A DNA stretch of 7,629 nucleotides. Origin: Flavobacteriales bacterium (lineage in GTDB: Bacteria > Bacteroidota > Bacteroidia > NS11-12g > UBA955). The position numbers and the translations under genes are program-made. Shown piece by piece: positions 1-6,949 of the stretch. Where the stretch lies: assembly GCA_947472115.1 (NCBI GenBank), contig CANIZU010000084.1, forward strand, positions 1 through 7,629. The letters are read 5' to 3'. Position 1 is the first letter of the stretch; the number at the start of each line of letters is the position of its first letter. A model generated the notes under the pieces. That model saw only the letters and a program-made list of their open reading frames with translations. It was not told where the DNA came from and ran no database searches.

Positions 1-9
1 CGTATTTGC

Positions 10-1131
10 TTAGTAATTGTTCAACATCATCGGCATGATGAGCATGGTAATATCCTCACCTCGCTCATTTTCATTGGGGATTACCAAACCTGCGCGGTTC
101 GGGGCCGACAAGCACAATTGTACTTGATCTCCATCCAATGTGCTCAACATCTCTTTCAAGAATTTCGCGTTGAAACCAATTTCCATATCGTTGCCCTCAA
201 ATTCACAAGGAATTTTCTCAACCGCCTCATTCGCCATTTCGATATCTTCCGCGCTGATGGTCAACTCGTTACCTGTCACCTTAAAACGCACCTGATAAGT
301 AGTCTTACTCGCGAAAATGCTGATACGATTGATTGAACTCAACAAAGCCATACGAGAGATGGTGATGATGTTTGGATTCTCCTGAGGAATTACCGCGGCA
401 TAATCGGGGTATTTATCCTCCAACAAACGACAAATCAAGCGTGTTTCGCCAAAAGTGAAGTATACATTGGAACGATTGTAATCGATGATCACCGGGGTCT
501 CGTCGTTTGGCAAGGCGGTTTTCAACAAATTCAATGGCTTCTTTGGAATCAAAATACCGCCTTCAACACCAGGATTGACATCTTTACGGGTTAAACGAAC
601 CAACTTATTGGCATCGGTGGCGACGAAATTCACTGAATCACCCTTCATTTCAAGGAACAAGCCCGTCAAATTCATACGCAATTCATCCGAACCAGCAGCA
701 AACAATGTCTTACTGATTGCACGCAACAAAACGTTAGAAGCAATGGTAAAACTGCCATCGGCATTGGTCTCAGGCATCGCTGGGAAATCTACACCGTCTT
801 GGCCAGCCATTTTATAACGACCGTTATTGTTCACCACTTCGATACCGTAAGTATTTGGATCGATGTTGAACGTCACTCCCTGATCAGGCAATGAACGCAA
901 AATATCAATCACCATCTTACTAGGCACGGCAACCTTAATGTTCTCCTTGCACTCAACCGCCATACTAGTGGTCATGCTGGTTTCCAAGTCAGTACTGTAA
1001 ATCTTTAACTGATTGTCGCTTATGTCGAAAAGGAAGTTTTCCAAAATTGGAATAATCGGCTTCGACATGATGGCTCCGTTAACGGTTAACAGATGCTGTA
1101 AGAGTTCGCTAGATGGCGCTATGAAATTCAT
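10..1131 (-). CDS. dnaN: DNA polymerase III subunit beta (sliding clamp)
   Basis: This is the ring-shaped clamp that holds DNA polymerase III on DNA and docks other replication and repair proteins in the cytoplasm. At 373 residues it has the usual length for three clamp domains, roughly 1-120, 128-245 and 250-373. Family motifs are visible in order: the inter-domain stretch MAGQDGVDFPAMP (108-120), AAGSDELRMNLTGLFLE (145-161), ATDANKLV (171-178, the family's ATDGHRLA), LEDKYPDYAAVIP (237-249), FNAKFLKEML (320-329), and the C-terminal MLIMPMML (363-370), which lines the partner-binding pocket. The ATG at 1129-1131 is followed at once by the expected N-terminus MNFIAPSSELL. Upstream is AT-rich with no Shine-Dalgarno. 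It lies downstream of the septum gene on the same strand but has its own promoter motif. Neither dnaA nor recF is in view. The gene is intact. Confidence 0.98.
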   Translation of the reverse strand: MNFIAPSSELLQHLLTVNGAIMSKPIIPILENFLFDISDNQLKIYSTDLETSMTTSMAVECKENIKVAVPSKMVIDILRSLPDQGVTFNIDPNTYGIEVVNNNGRYKMAGQDGVDFPAMPETNADGSFTIASNVLLRAISKTLFAAGSDELRMNLTGLFLEMKGDSVNFVATDANKLVRLTRKDVNPGVEGGILIPKKPLNLLKTALPNDETPVIIDYNRSNVYFTFGETRLICRLLEDKYPDYAAVIPQENPNIITISRMALLSSINRISIFASKTTYQVRFKVTGNELTISAEDIEMANEAVEKIPCEFEGNDMEIGFNAKFLKEMLSTLDGDQVQLCLSAPNRAGLVIPNENERGEDITMLIMPMMLNNY

Positions 1132-1166
1132 AATTTATTCGGATTTATTATAGTTTTCCTTGGATA

Positions 1167-1174
1167 CAAACATA
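1167..1174 (-). promoter_or_regulatory. Bacteroidota -7 promoter element for dnaN
   Basis: Read on the minus strand the eight bases are TATGTTTG, a perfect match to the TAnnTTTG element used by the primary sigma factor of Bacteroidota. The start of transcription would fall near 1160, giving a leader of about 30 nt before the dnaN ATG at 1131. I do not see a convincing TTG-type -33 element at the usual distance (about 1192-1200), so this rests on the -7 element, its position and its orientation. It implies that dnaN can be transcribed independently of the upstream septum gene. Confidence 0.55.
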
Positions 1175-1222
1175 TTTCATCTTTGGCAACAGAAATACAC
1201 ATTGTACATTGTTTTATAAACA

Positions 1223-1528
1223 CTATTTGTCATTGTCCTCCACTTTCTCCTCCTCCACAATCACAAACACATCTTCGTTGTCTTTTTTCATCAAATACTT
1301 CTCACGGGCAAATCGCTGCAAATTGCGATCGTTTCCAAACAAATATTTCTTTTGCTGATCCAGCTCTGCGATGGCTTGCTTGTGCTCCTCGATGTTATCC
1401 TCGAGAACGCTTACTTCATTGGCGATGCGATAGCGAAAGAACAAATTGTTCATATCGAAAAACGACATCCAGATGGCGAAAAACCCAAAAAGGATGTAAT
1501 ACCGAAAGCGAAACAGCGGATGCAACAT
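1223..1528 (-). CDS. Septum formation initiator, DivIC/FtsB family
   Basis: A small bitopic inner-membrane protein of the cell-division complex. Relatives form a coiled-coil trimer with FtsL and FtsQ/DivIB that helps switch on septal peptidoglycan synthesis. The 101-residue product shows the family plan: a short basic N-terminus (LHPLFRFRYY), one membrane helix (about 10-25), the FFDMNNLF stretch just outside it, a charged heptad-like coiled coil (about 34-65), and the conserved end FAREKYLMKKDNEDVFVI (73-90). An acidic tail rich in E, D and K follows. I chose the ATG at 1526-1528. The frame is also open to a TTG at 1568-1570, adding 14 residues, but the ATG gives the normal N-terminus. No Shine-Dalgarno is seen. 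dnaN follows on the same strand after 91 bp. FtsB and DivIC cannot be told apart here, so no symbol is given. Confidence 0.9.
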   Translation of the reverse strand: MLHPLFRFRYYILFGFFAIWMSFFDMNNLFFRYRIANEVSVLEDNIEEHKQAIAELDQQKKYLFGNDRNLQRFAREKYLMKKDNEDVFVIVEEEKVEDNDK

Positions 1529-1615
1529 AACAAGACAAATTTGCACTTTTTTTCCGTTGTTCCAAACCAAACTTTGTGGGGCTGTGCGATTATTTGTACT
1601 ATTTTCGAAGTCTGC
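1529..1615. other. Divergent intergenic spacer
   Basis: This 87-bp AT-rich spacer lies between the divergent starts of the septum gene (minus) and the substrate-binding protein gene (plus), so it should carry both start regions unless promoters lie inside the coding sequences. I find no perfect TAnnTTTG element on either strand. The nearest are TATTTTCG at 1600-1607 (plus, one mismatch, only 8 nt before the ATG) and TTGGTTTG at 1564-1571 (minus, one mismatch). No repressor-like inverted repeat, such as a Fur-type operator, or riboswitch-like structure is evident. Confidence 0.5.
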
Positions 1616-2788
1616 ATGATTTCTCCAAGAGCCAGCCTAGTATTTATCGCCATTTTCACTGGCCTTTTTATATCCAATGGCTGTCAAAACGCGCCTGAAA
1701 AAGCCGGCCCGAAAGACGTCGTGTGGATAACGAACAGCCATGCCCAACTCTTCCGCATCGGCCATTCCAAAACAGATAGCTTTTTGGAGGTGTACGATGC
1801 GCCCAATTCGATGCTAAGCATCGGAAAATTCTTTTGGGGTCGCTCATTAAAAATTGAGGGGTATCAAAAAATCGAAAATCGGTCAAAAATCGTGAGTTTA
1901 TCGGCCATACATACCGGAATGTTGGCAGAGCTTGGACTAGCAAAATCAATTGTTGGCGTAGAATCGAAGCAGTATATCGCACACCCTAGCATTTATCAAT
2001 CTTCAGCTCTAGATTCGGTGCAAGAACTCGCCCCTGATGGACCCATCATACCGGAAAAATTGGCAAAACTGAACCCGCAAATACTCATTGGATACGTGTT
2101 TAATATCCAAGAAAAAAACACCATAGAACGCATCGCAAAAAACCACTTTCCGGTGATTTGGGCCAACAATCATTTAGAACCTCACCCTTTGGGCCGCGCC
2201 GAATGGATTGTCGCCGTGGGCTGGTTATTGGGAAAATCGAAAGAAAGCGCCAACTTATTCCAAGGGATCGCCAAAGAGTATTTGGCGATTGCAAAACAAG
2301 CGGCGGAGGCTTCAAACCCGGCTCAGGATAAAAAACCTACGTCAGAATCTGAAAATTCCAATGGTCGACCTACCGTAATGATGAACATCCCCTACAATGG
2401 TCAATGGTTCGTGCCCCAAGGCCAATCCTATATGAGTCAGTTCATTCTGGATGCGGGAGGCATGCCCATCACCCTTCAACCCAAGGGCAGCGGAAGCAAT
2501 ATGGTGGGTTTAGAAAAAGCGTTGCGGGCTATGAAACTGGCCGACATTTGGATCAATACGGACCAGTGCAACACCCGAAAGTGTTTGGTAGAAATGGACC
2601 CTAGAGTCATGAATATCAAAGCCTTGCAGAGCAATCGCGTTTTCAATTTCAACAAAAAACTCAATCCCAATGGCAGCAACTCATACTGGGATTTAGGATG
2701 CATTTTCCCCAACATTCTATTGCGAGATTTGAATAAAATCATACAAAATGATACTCAATCTCTGTATTTTTACCAACGATGCAATTAA
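1616..2788 (+). CDS. ABC transporter substrate-binding lipoprotein (siderophore/cobalamin type)
   Basis: Predicted periplasmic binding protein of the BtuF/FepB fold (Peripla_BP_2), which captures a metal chelate or corrinoid and hands it to the adjacent permease. From the ATG at 1616 the product is 390 residues. It starts with a lipoprotein-like signal peptide: hydrophobic about 8-19, then SNG-Cys23, a slightly relaxed lipobox, so it is probably lipid-anchored. Family signatures are IVSLSAIHTGMLAELGLAKSIVGVES (92-117), the lobe-linking region PEKLAKLNPQILIGY (146-160), ILDAGGMP (277-284), and the C-terminal NPNGSNSYWDLG...PNILLRDL (350-372). A polar, low-complexity stretch at about 229-252 looks like an insertion. 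The open frame extends upstream to 1352, but that part is antisense to the septum gene and not credible. The stop overlaps the permease start by 10 bp, indicating translational coupling. The ligand (ferric siderophore, haem or cobalamin) cannot be decided. Confidence 0.9.
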   Translation: MISPRASLVFIAIFTGLFISNGCQNAPEKAGPKDVVWITNSHAQLFRIGHSKTDSFLEVYDAPNSMLSIGKFFWGRSLKIEGYQKIENRSKIVSLSAIHTGMLAELGLAKSIVGVESKQYIAHPSIYQSSALDSVQELAPDGPIIPEKLAKLNPQILIGYVFNIQEKNTIERIAKNHFPVIWANNHLEPHPLGRAEWIVAVGWLLGKSKESANLFQGIAKEYLAIAKQAAEASNPAQDKKPTSESENSNGRPTVMMNIPYNGQWFVPQGQSYMSQFILDAGGMPITLQPKGSGSNMVGLEKALRAMKLADIWINTDQCNTRKCLVEMDPRVMNIKALQSNRVFNFNKKLNPNGSNSYWDLGCIFPNILLRDLNKIIQNDTQSLYFYQRCN

Positions 2789-3750
2789 GTCGACAGCATC
2801 TTTTTTCTTTTTGGGTCGGTTTTGGATTGATCGGACTGATTCTAATCGACCTATGGCCGAGTGGAGAAGCTGTGGCTGACTATTGGCAAAGTGAAATATT
2901 TTTGGAGCTACGATTGCCCCGTGTGTTAAGCGCATTGATTGGTGGGATTGCTTTAGGATGGAGCGGATTGATGATGCAGACCTTATTTCGGAATCCATTG
3001 GCGGGACCATTTTTAATTGGGATTACACCGGGCGCCACCTTCGGTGTCGCCCTTACTACCTACTTAGGAAGCAGCCTCGGACTCAATGAAACCCTCAGTC
3101 ACATTGCCATCCAGCCCCTCGCTGCGCTCGGGGGCGCCTTCCTCGTCCTTTCCATCCAACTTGCACTCCATAGAAAACTCTCCCAAATGCACTCCCTCCT
3201 CCTGGTGGGACTGGTTCTTGGATATTTCTTTGGCGCCGCGGTTGACATTATCACCCAAACCGCACAAGCCCAACAAGTCAAACAGTTTGTAATGTGGGGC
3301 ATGGGAAGCTTCGATCGCGTCCTACTCAGAGAACTGATTCCATTGCTTGGCGCCACAATTATGGGCGGACTCATCCTCACCTATCACCGCCATGCATTCA
3401 ATACCTATTTACTCGGCGATATCCACGTTGAAAGTGCCGGAAAATCGGCCAAAACGCTCAGAAACTGGCTCATTGTTGGCAGCGCAACCATGGCGGCTAT
3501 CGTCACTGCGTTTTGCGGCCCCATCTCCTTCGTCGGCCTGATCGCACCACATATCTCCCGAAAAATCCAAGGCACCGAAGCACATCAAAAAAACATCTTC
3601 ACCACAGCCATGGCCGGTGGGATATTGACCCTCGCCGCCGACATCATCGCAAATAACACCTTGGAAAATAGCACTTTGCCTGTAAACGCAATCCTATCGA
3701 TTATTGGCGCACCGCTTGTCATTTGGATGCTCGCTAGAAAATCCGGCTAA
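2779..3750 (+). CDS. FecCD/BtuC-family ABC transporter permease
   Basis: Inner-membrane permease of the family that imports ferric siderophores, haem or vitamin B12. At 323 residues it is full length, with many hydrophobic helices. Motifs run in order: LRLPRVLSALIGG (44-56), QTLFRNPLAGPFLIGITPGA (67-86), VMWGMGSFDR (171-180), LLGDIHVESAG (211-221), GPISFVGLIAPHISRKI (247-263), which includes the region contacting the ATPase, and LPVNAILSIIGAPLVIWML (300-318). The ATG at 2779 lies inside the end of the binding-protein gene (ATGCAATTAA shared, 10 bp), so the two should be translated together. The next gene is convergent after 3 nt, so the usual partner ATPase is missing from this locus and must come from elsewhere. 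Codon choice changes within the gene, from A/T-ending to C-ending codons after about 3015. The reading frame is uninterrupted. Confidence 0.95.
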   Translation: MQLSRQHLFSFWVGFGLIGLILIDLWPSGEAVADYWQSEIFLELRLPRVLSALIGGIALGWSGLMMQTLFRNPLAGPFLIGITPGATFGVALTTYLGSSLGLNETLSHIAIQPLAALGGAFLVLSIQLALHRKLSQMHSLLLVGLVLGYFFGAAVDIITQTAQAQQVKQFVMWGMGSFDRVLLRELIPLLGATIMGGLILTYHRHAFNTYLLGDIHVESAGKSAKTLRNWLIVGSATMAAIVTAFCGPISFVGLIAPHISRKIQGTEAHQKNIFTTAMAGGILTLAADIIANNTLENSTLPVNAILSIIGAPLVIWMLARKSG

Positions 3751-3753
3751 TTA

Positions 3754-4368
3754 TCACTCCAACCTTTCCAACTTGATAATATTCTCAATCTGATGATCCA
3801 AAACCGGATCGTACTCCGTGAGCAATGAATGTCCATATATGCTACCGAAAGCCTGCCAAAAAATCGCCTCGCCCGTGCCCCGATAATTCCGCATAATCTC
3901 CCAACTCGTCTTGCCTGTTTCGCGATGCAATAACTTCATCAAGACCTGACCCTCGCCAATCGTGAGGTTCTTCAGTTGATCCATATACATCTTTTTGATG
4001 CTCTCCTCACACTGTTTGACATATTTGCTGCGCTCTCTCCGTCCCTGAATCGTCTGCAACTTGTCTTCCATCGCCTTCATTTTCATCGCCGCCATCTTGG
4101 CATAAGGCATCGTTTTTATCACCCGGCGCTTAAGAATCAAATACTCACGTCGCTTCGCAGCATCCATACTCGCCGACACATAAACGGGGTCAATTCGATC
4201 AAAATCCGTAACGACGATGGTATCCACCGGCACTGCGTCCGATTGCGAAACCGCTGGCAACCAAAACAAAAGAAAAGTCATCATTCCCAGCGTAAACCTC
4301 TTCTCCATCACAAAAACACCCATCACACTATAAACCCATTGCTTCTGAAAAACAACCATCCCTGTCAT
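3754..4368 (-). CDS. DUF4294 family secreted protein of unknown function
   Basis: This matches my knowledge of the DUF4294 family, which is common in Bacteroidota and has no established role. In 204-residue numbering, a signal peptide (hydrophobic about 27-40, ending AVSQS) suggests export to the periplasm. With no cysteine at the cleavage site it is not a lipoprotein. The conserved body is a basic, helical stretch (KRREYLILKRRVIKTMPYAK, 72-91), a charged helix (about 95-130), then LTIGEGQVLMKLLHRETGKT (135-154), the RGTGEAIFWQAFGSIYG region (163-179), and YDPVLDHQIENI (186-197). The start is uncertain. The ATG at 4366-4368 sits 4 nt after the upstream stop in an A-rich context (AGAGAT), but ATGs at 4321-4323 and 4306-4308 also fit. 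The last gives a more typical signal peptide, MEKRFTLGMMTFLLFWLP. It is the last gene of the mtaB operon and ends 3 nt from the convergent permease gene. Confidence 0.85.
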   Translation of the reverse strand: MTGMVVFQKQWVYSVMGVFVMEKRFTLGMMTFLLFWLPAVSQSDAVPVDTIVVTDFDRIDPVYVSASMDAAKRREYLILKRRVIKTMPYAKMAAMKMKAMEDKLQTIQGRRERSKYVKQCEESIKKMYMDQLKNLTIGEGQVLMKLLHRETGKTSWEIMRNYRGTGEAIFWQAFGSIYGHSLLTEYDPVLDHQIENIIKLERLE

Positions 4369-4372
4369 ATCT

Positions 4373-5557
4373 CTATGCTGTTTTCATTTTACGATCCCGC
4401 ATCATTCCGCCCCAAACAAACCCAACAACCCCCAAAATCATCAATACCAACGATATCATCTGCGCCTGAGAGAATTCCATCCCCAAAAAGTGATACAAAC
4501 TAATTCCGTGCTCGCGAATGCTCTCAATTAACATCCTCTCCGCGCCAGCCATCATCATATAAATCGAAAAATATTGGAACGGTGCCCAACTGCGATTGCG
4601 CAACACATACCACAATATCGCAAAAAGCCCCAATGCCATCAAGGCCTCATAAAGGGGTGTGGGATAAACCGGAACTGCCAACTGATAGCAATATTCTCCC
4701 GAGCAACCTGGAATCATCTCCATTCCTGTTGATGCGTAATCCTTTCCCAAAACATTGTGAGGGTATTTGTAAGCCCATGCCCAATCTGGCAAACCGGGAT
4801 TGGCTTTCAAATTGGCAATACCCCAATCGCCATCGCCGGAGAAATGACAGCCAAACCGACCTAAGCCATAACTCAACATCATCGCCGGACCGCCCGCATC
4901 AAACACATGAGTCCAGTGCATTCCCTTCTTCGATGCATACCAAATCACACCCGCCGCACCGCAAATCAACCCCCCGTAAAACGTCCAACCGCCGCTGGTC
5001 AACAAATCCATCAAAAACGTATCCCAATGAATCTCGCTTGGGGTTTCGAGCAAATGAAACACTTTTGCACCCAAGAAACCACTCAGCAAAGCAACCGTAG
5101 TAAGATTTGGCATATTCGCCGATGCAGTCATTTCAACAATCGCCTCAGAAGGCGCAACGCTGCGCTGTTTTTTATCTGTAACCCATGTCCGCCACAGCGA
5201 AAACGCCATCGCCAATGCACCAAACAACCAACTTCCTTCGGTGGAAAACACGTGATCTTGAGGAGAAAATCCATCGCCGGTTTCCACCATCAAAAAGAGA
5301 ATTTTGTAACCAAAGACAAAAGCCATCGCCGCATTGAGAATATACTCGTTGCGAGCCACACCCACGCCGGTAACCTGTTTCACTTTCACTTTGGAGAACT
5401 GACCCAAAGATGTTCTGCGATCAAACTCAGACGACATCGCCCAGAAGGCAGCGCCGATGCTCATGGCGACGAAAAAACCGAAGGTATTAACGACCTTTAG
5501 AAAGGGCAGGGAAATTCCCGTTAAATCGTACAGAAAATGATAAAGGGTTGGAAACAC
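4373..5557 (-). CDS. Prolipoprotein diacylglyceryl transferase (Lgt) family membrane protein, long divergent form
   Basis: Polytopic inner-membrane protein related to Lgt, the enzyme that moves diacylglycerol from phosphatidylglycerol to the lipobox cysteine of prolipoproteins. The start is GTG (5555-5557), supported by the family-like N-terminus MFPTLYHFLYDLTGI and a 9-nt gap from mtaB. At 394 residues it is far longer than typical Lgt (about 260-300). Extra sequence lies at about 42-150, and a loop at about 247-295 carries Cys285 and Cys290. Core motifs are present: WTFYGG (191-196), GRFGCHFSGDGDWG (233-246), YPTPLYE (298-304), and GAERMLIESIRE (338-349). The signature arginine (R234) and the later R341 and E345 are kept, but the Asn and Glu of the E. 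coli signature (GNFINGE) are replaced by C/H and D. It may be an Lgt paralogue with a changed substrate rather than the main enzyme, so I give no symbol. It is tightly coupled to the DUF4294 gene. Confidence 0.88.
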   Translation of the reverse strand: MFPTLYHFLYDLTGISLPFLKVVNTFGFFVAMSIGAAFWAMSSEFDRRTSLGQFSKVKVKQVTGVGVARNEYILNAAMAFVFGYKILFLMVETGDGFSPQDHVFSTEGSWLFGALAMAFSLWRTWVTDKKQRSVAPSEAIVEMTASANMPNLTTVALLSGFLGAKVFHLLETPSEIHWDTFLMDLLTSGGWTFYGGLICGAAGVIWYASKKGMHWTHVFDAGGPAMMLSYGLGRFGCHFSGDGDWGIANLKANPGLPDWAWAYKYPHNVLGKDYASTGMEMIPGCSGEYCYQLAVPVYPTPLYEALMALGLFAILWYVLRNRSWAPFQYFSIYMMMAGAERMLIESIREHGISLYHFLGMEFSQAQMISLVLMILGVVGFVWGGMMRDRKMKTA

Positions 5558-5566
5558 AGGTGCAAG

Positions 5567-6874
5567 TTAATGCGCAACCTCGGCGTAATCAAATGCAGCG
5601 TTCACCCAACCTTCGGAATCCAATGAAGAAAGCGACACATCCGCTACGGTATTGACCAACAAAGGGTCGTAATCGGTGGCAACTTTGATGTAATTATCGG
5701 TAAAGCCAAACATCACACCGCGGCGCTCCTCTTCTTCAAACAAAACCGGTCTCCGCGTGCCCAAATGCTCACGATAGAAGGCCATGCGCTTTTTTTCACT
5801 GAGCCCGCGAAGCATTTCACCGCGCTCCATTCTCACCTTCACCGGCACCACATCCTTCATTTTTTTGGCGGTGGTATTGGCGCGCTCTGAGTAGGGAAAA
5901 ACGTGCAGATACGACACGTCCAATTCGTTCAAAAAGCGATAGGTTTCGAGGAAATTCTCTTCTGTTTCACCGGGGAAGCCCACAATCACGTCGACGCCGA
6001 TTCCACAATGGGGCATCAACGCCTTAATTTTCTGAATTCTGGAACGATATAAATCCGACAAATACTTTCTGCGCATTCTCAACAGAATCTCGTCGCTCCC
6101 GCTTTGCAATGGGATATGGAAGTGAGGCACGAAACGCTTGCTTTTGGCCACAAATTCGATAATTTCATCGGTGAGCAGATTGGGTTCGATGCTACTAATT
6201 CGGTAGCGATCCACCCCTTCTATCACGTCGATGGCTTTCACCAAATCAAAGAAATTCTGATTGTGTTCGATACCAAAGTCGCCCAGGTTCACACCCGTTA
6301 ACACGATTTCTTTTGCACCTTGTTGGGCTGCTTCTTTCACCAACTCGATGGTTTCCGCTACGTTTCCGCTGCGACTTTTACCGCGGGCCAGGGGTATGGT
6401 ACAAAAACTACAGAAGTAATCACAACCGTCTTGTACCTTCAAGAAAATGCGGGTTCTATCGCCGAGGCTGTAGCCTGGCACAAATGTATTAACGTCTTTG
6501 ATGGGGGCATTGTGCACCACAGCCTTGGGTTCTTTCACCAAAGTATGCAGGTGCGATATCAATTCAAATTTTTCTGCCGCTCCAAGGACCATATCCACGC
6601 CTGGAATTTGGGCGATTTCATTGGGCTTGAGTTGGGCGTAACAACCAATCACCACCACATAGGCATTGGGGTTGTGCTTGAGTGCTTCGCGAACCACTTT
6701 TTTACATTTACGATCCGCGTGATCCGTAACGCTGCAAGTATTAATCACATACAAATCGGCCCCATCCTGAAATTCCTTTTTCTCAAATCCCGCCTTGCTC
6801 AGTTGCTGTCCGATCGCACTGCTTTCAGCAAAATTGAGCTTGCACCCAAGGGTATAAAAGGCTACGGTTGACAT
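5567..6874 (-). CDS. mtaB: tRNA (N6-threonylcarbamoyladenosine(37)-C2)-methylthiotransferase MtaB
   Basis: Radical-SAM enzyme that adds a methylthio group to t6A at position 37 of ANN-decoding tRNAs, giving ms2t6A. At 435 residues all three domains are present. The N-terminal UPF0004 domain has its three [4Fe-4S] cysteines C11 (in TLGCKLN), C47 (INTCSVT) and C78 (IGCYAQ). The radical-SAM domain has CDYFCSFC (C151, C155, C158) and later motifs HIPLQSGSDEILLRMRR (253-269) and VIVGFPGETEENF (296-308). A TRAM-like C-terminal region spans about 373-430. TLGCKLN and the GCDYFCSFCTIP wording place it with MtaB rather than MiaB or RimO. The ATG at 6872-6874 has no Shine-Dalgarno, and a TAnnTTTG promoter lies 20 nt upstream. 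It is the first gene of a three-gene operon with the Lgt-like and DUF4294 genes. Nothing is broken or missing. Confidence 0.96.
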   Translation of the reverse strand: MSTVAFYTLGCKLNFAESSAIGQQLSKAGFEKKEFQDGADLYVINTCSVTDHADRKCKKVVREALKHNPNAYVVVIGCYAQLKPNEIAQIPGVDMVLGAAEKFELISHLHTLVKEPKAVVHNAPIKDVNTFVPGYSLGDRTRIFLKVQDGCDYFCSFCTIPLARGKSRSGNVAETIELVKEAAQQGAKEIVLTGVNLGDFGIEHNQNFFDLVKAIDVIEGVDRYRISSIEPNLLTDEIIEFVAKSKRFVPHFHIPLQSGSDEILLRMRRKYLSDLYRSRIQKIKALMPHCGIGVDVIVGFPGETEENFLETYRFLNELDVSYLHVFPYSERANTTAKKMKDVVPVKVRMERGEMLRGLSEKKRMAFYREHLGTRRPVLFEEEERRGVMFGFTDNYIKVATDYDPLLVNTVADVSLSSLDSEGWVNAAFDYAEVAH

Positions 6875-6893
6875 TTGAGGAATTTAGAAAATA

Positions 6894-6901
6894 CAAAGGT
6901 A
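6894..6901 (-). promoter_or_regulatory. Bacteroidota -7 promoter element for the mtaB operon
   Basis: On the minus strand these bases read TACCTTTG, a perfect TAnnTTTG match. Transcription would start near 6888, leaving a leader of about 15 nt before the mtaB ATG at 6874. A TTG at 6927-6929 could be the -33 element, but its 25-nt spacing is a little long. A short inverted repeat, TCCC-AA-GGGA (6907-6916), sits in the spacer; its 2-nt centre is too tight for an RNA hairpin, though it could be a protein-binding site. The promoter would drive mtaB, the Lgt-like gene and the DUF4294 gene. Confidence 0.6.
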
Positions 6902-6915
6902 CGAAATCCCAAGGG

Positions 6916-6939
6916 AATCAGAATATCAATCCAAATTCC
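6916..6939. repeat. 24-bp imperfect direct repeat, intergenic copy
   Basis: This stretch matches 6950-6973 at 20 of 24 positions in the same orientation, with the first 14 bases (AATCAGAATATCAA) identical. The copies start 34 bp apart. This one lies in the 77-bp gap between the barrel gene and mtaB and covers the possible -33 region of the mtaB promoter. It looks like a decayed local duplication of the 3' end of the barrel gene. Chance is possible in AT-rich DNA, but an exact 14-mer this close is unusual. Confidence 0.55.
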
Positions 6940-6949
6940 GAGCTCCTGA

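Noticed and set aside
1198..1215. Tandem ACATTGT-ACATTGT and TTTATAAA palindrome after the septum gene
   Set aside because: These are short AT-rich coincidences with no clear hairpin or operator structure.
1529..1570. TTG start adding 14 residues to the septum protein
   Set aside because: The ATG at 1528 gives the normal short N-terminus before the membrane helix. The extension is not family-like and uses a rarer start codon.
1573..1607. Possible plus-strand promoter (TTTG at 1573-1576, TATTTTCG at 1600-1607) for the transporter pair
   Set aside because: The -7 element has a mismatch, and the RNA would start almost at the ATG. I keep it only as a remark in the spacer entry.
1352..1615. Upstream extension of the substrate-binding protein frame (88 more codons)
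   Set aside because: Most of it is antisense to the well-supported DivIC/FtsB gene, and it would bury the lipoprotein signal peptide that begins at 1616.
3113..3140. GC-rich inverted repeat GCCCC...GGGGC as a terminator or attenuator
   Set aside because: It has only a 5-bp stem, lies inside conserved permease coding sequence, and has no T-run after it.
4907..5500. Plus-strand open frame of 197 codons opposite the Lgt-like gene
   Set aside because: It is rich in His, Arg, Pro and Asn with no recognisable domain, typical of the antisense shadow of a membrane-protein gene.
6320..6871. Plus-strand open frame of 183 codons opposite mtaB
   Set aside because: It is the antisense shadow of a clearly functional mtaB and shows no family motif.
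6918..6940. GGAAT...ATTCC hairpin as a terminator for the barrel gene
   Set aside because: A 5-bp, AT-containing stem with a long loop and no T-run is too weak to call.
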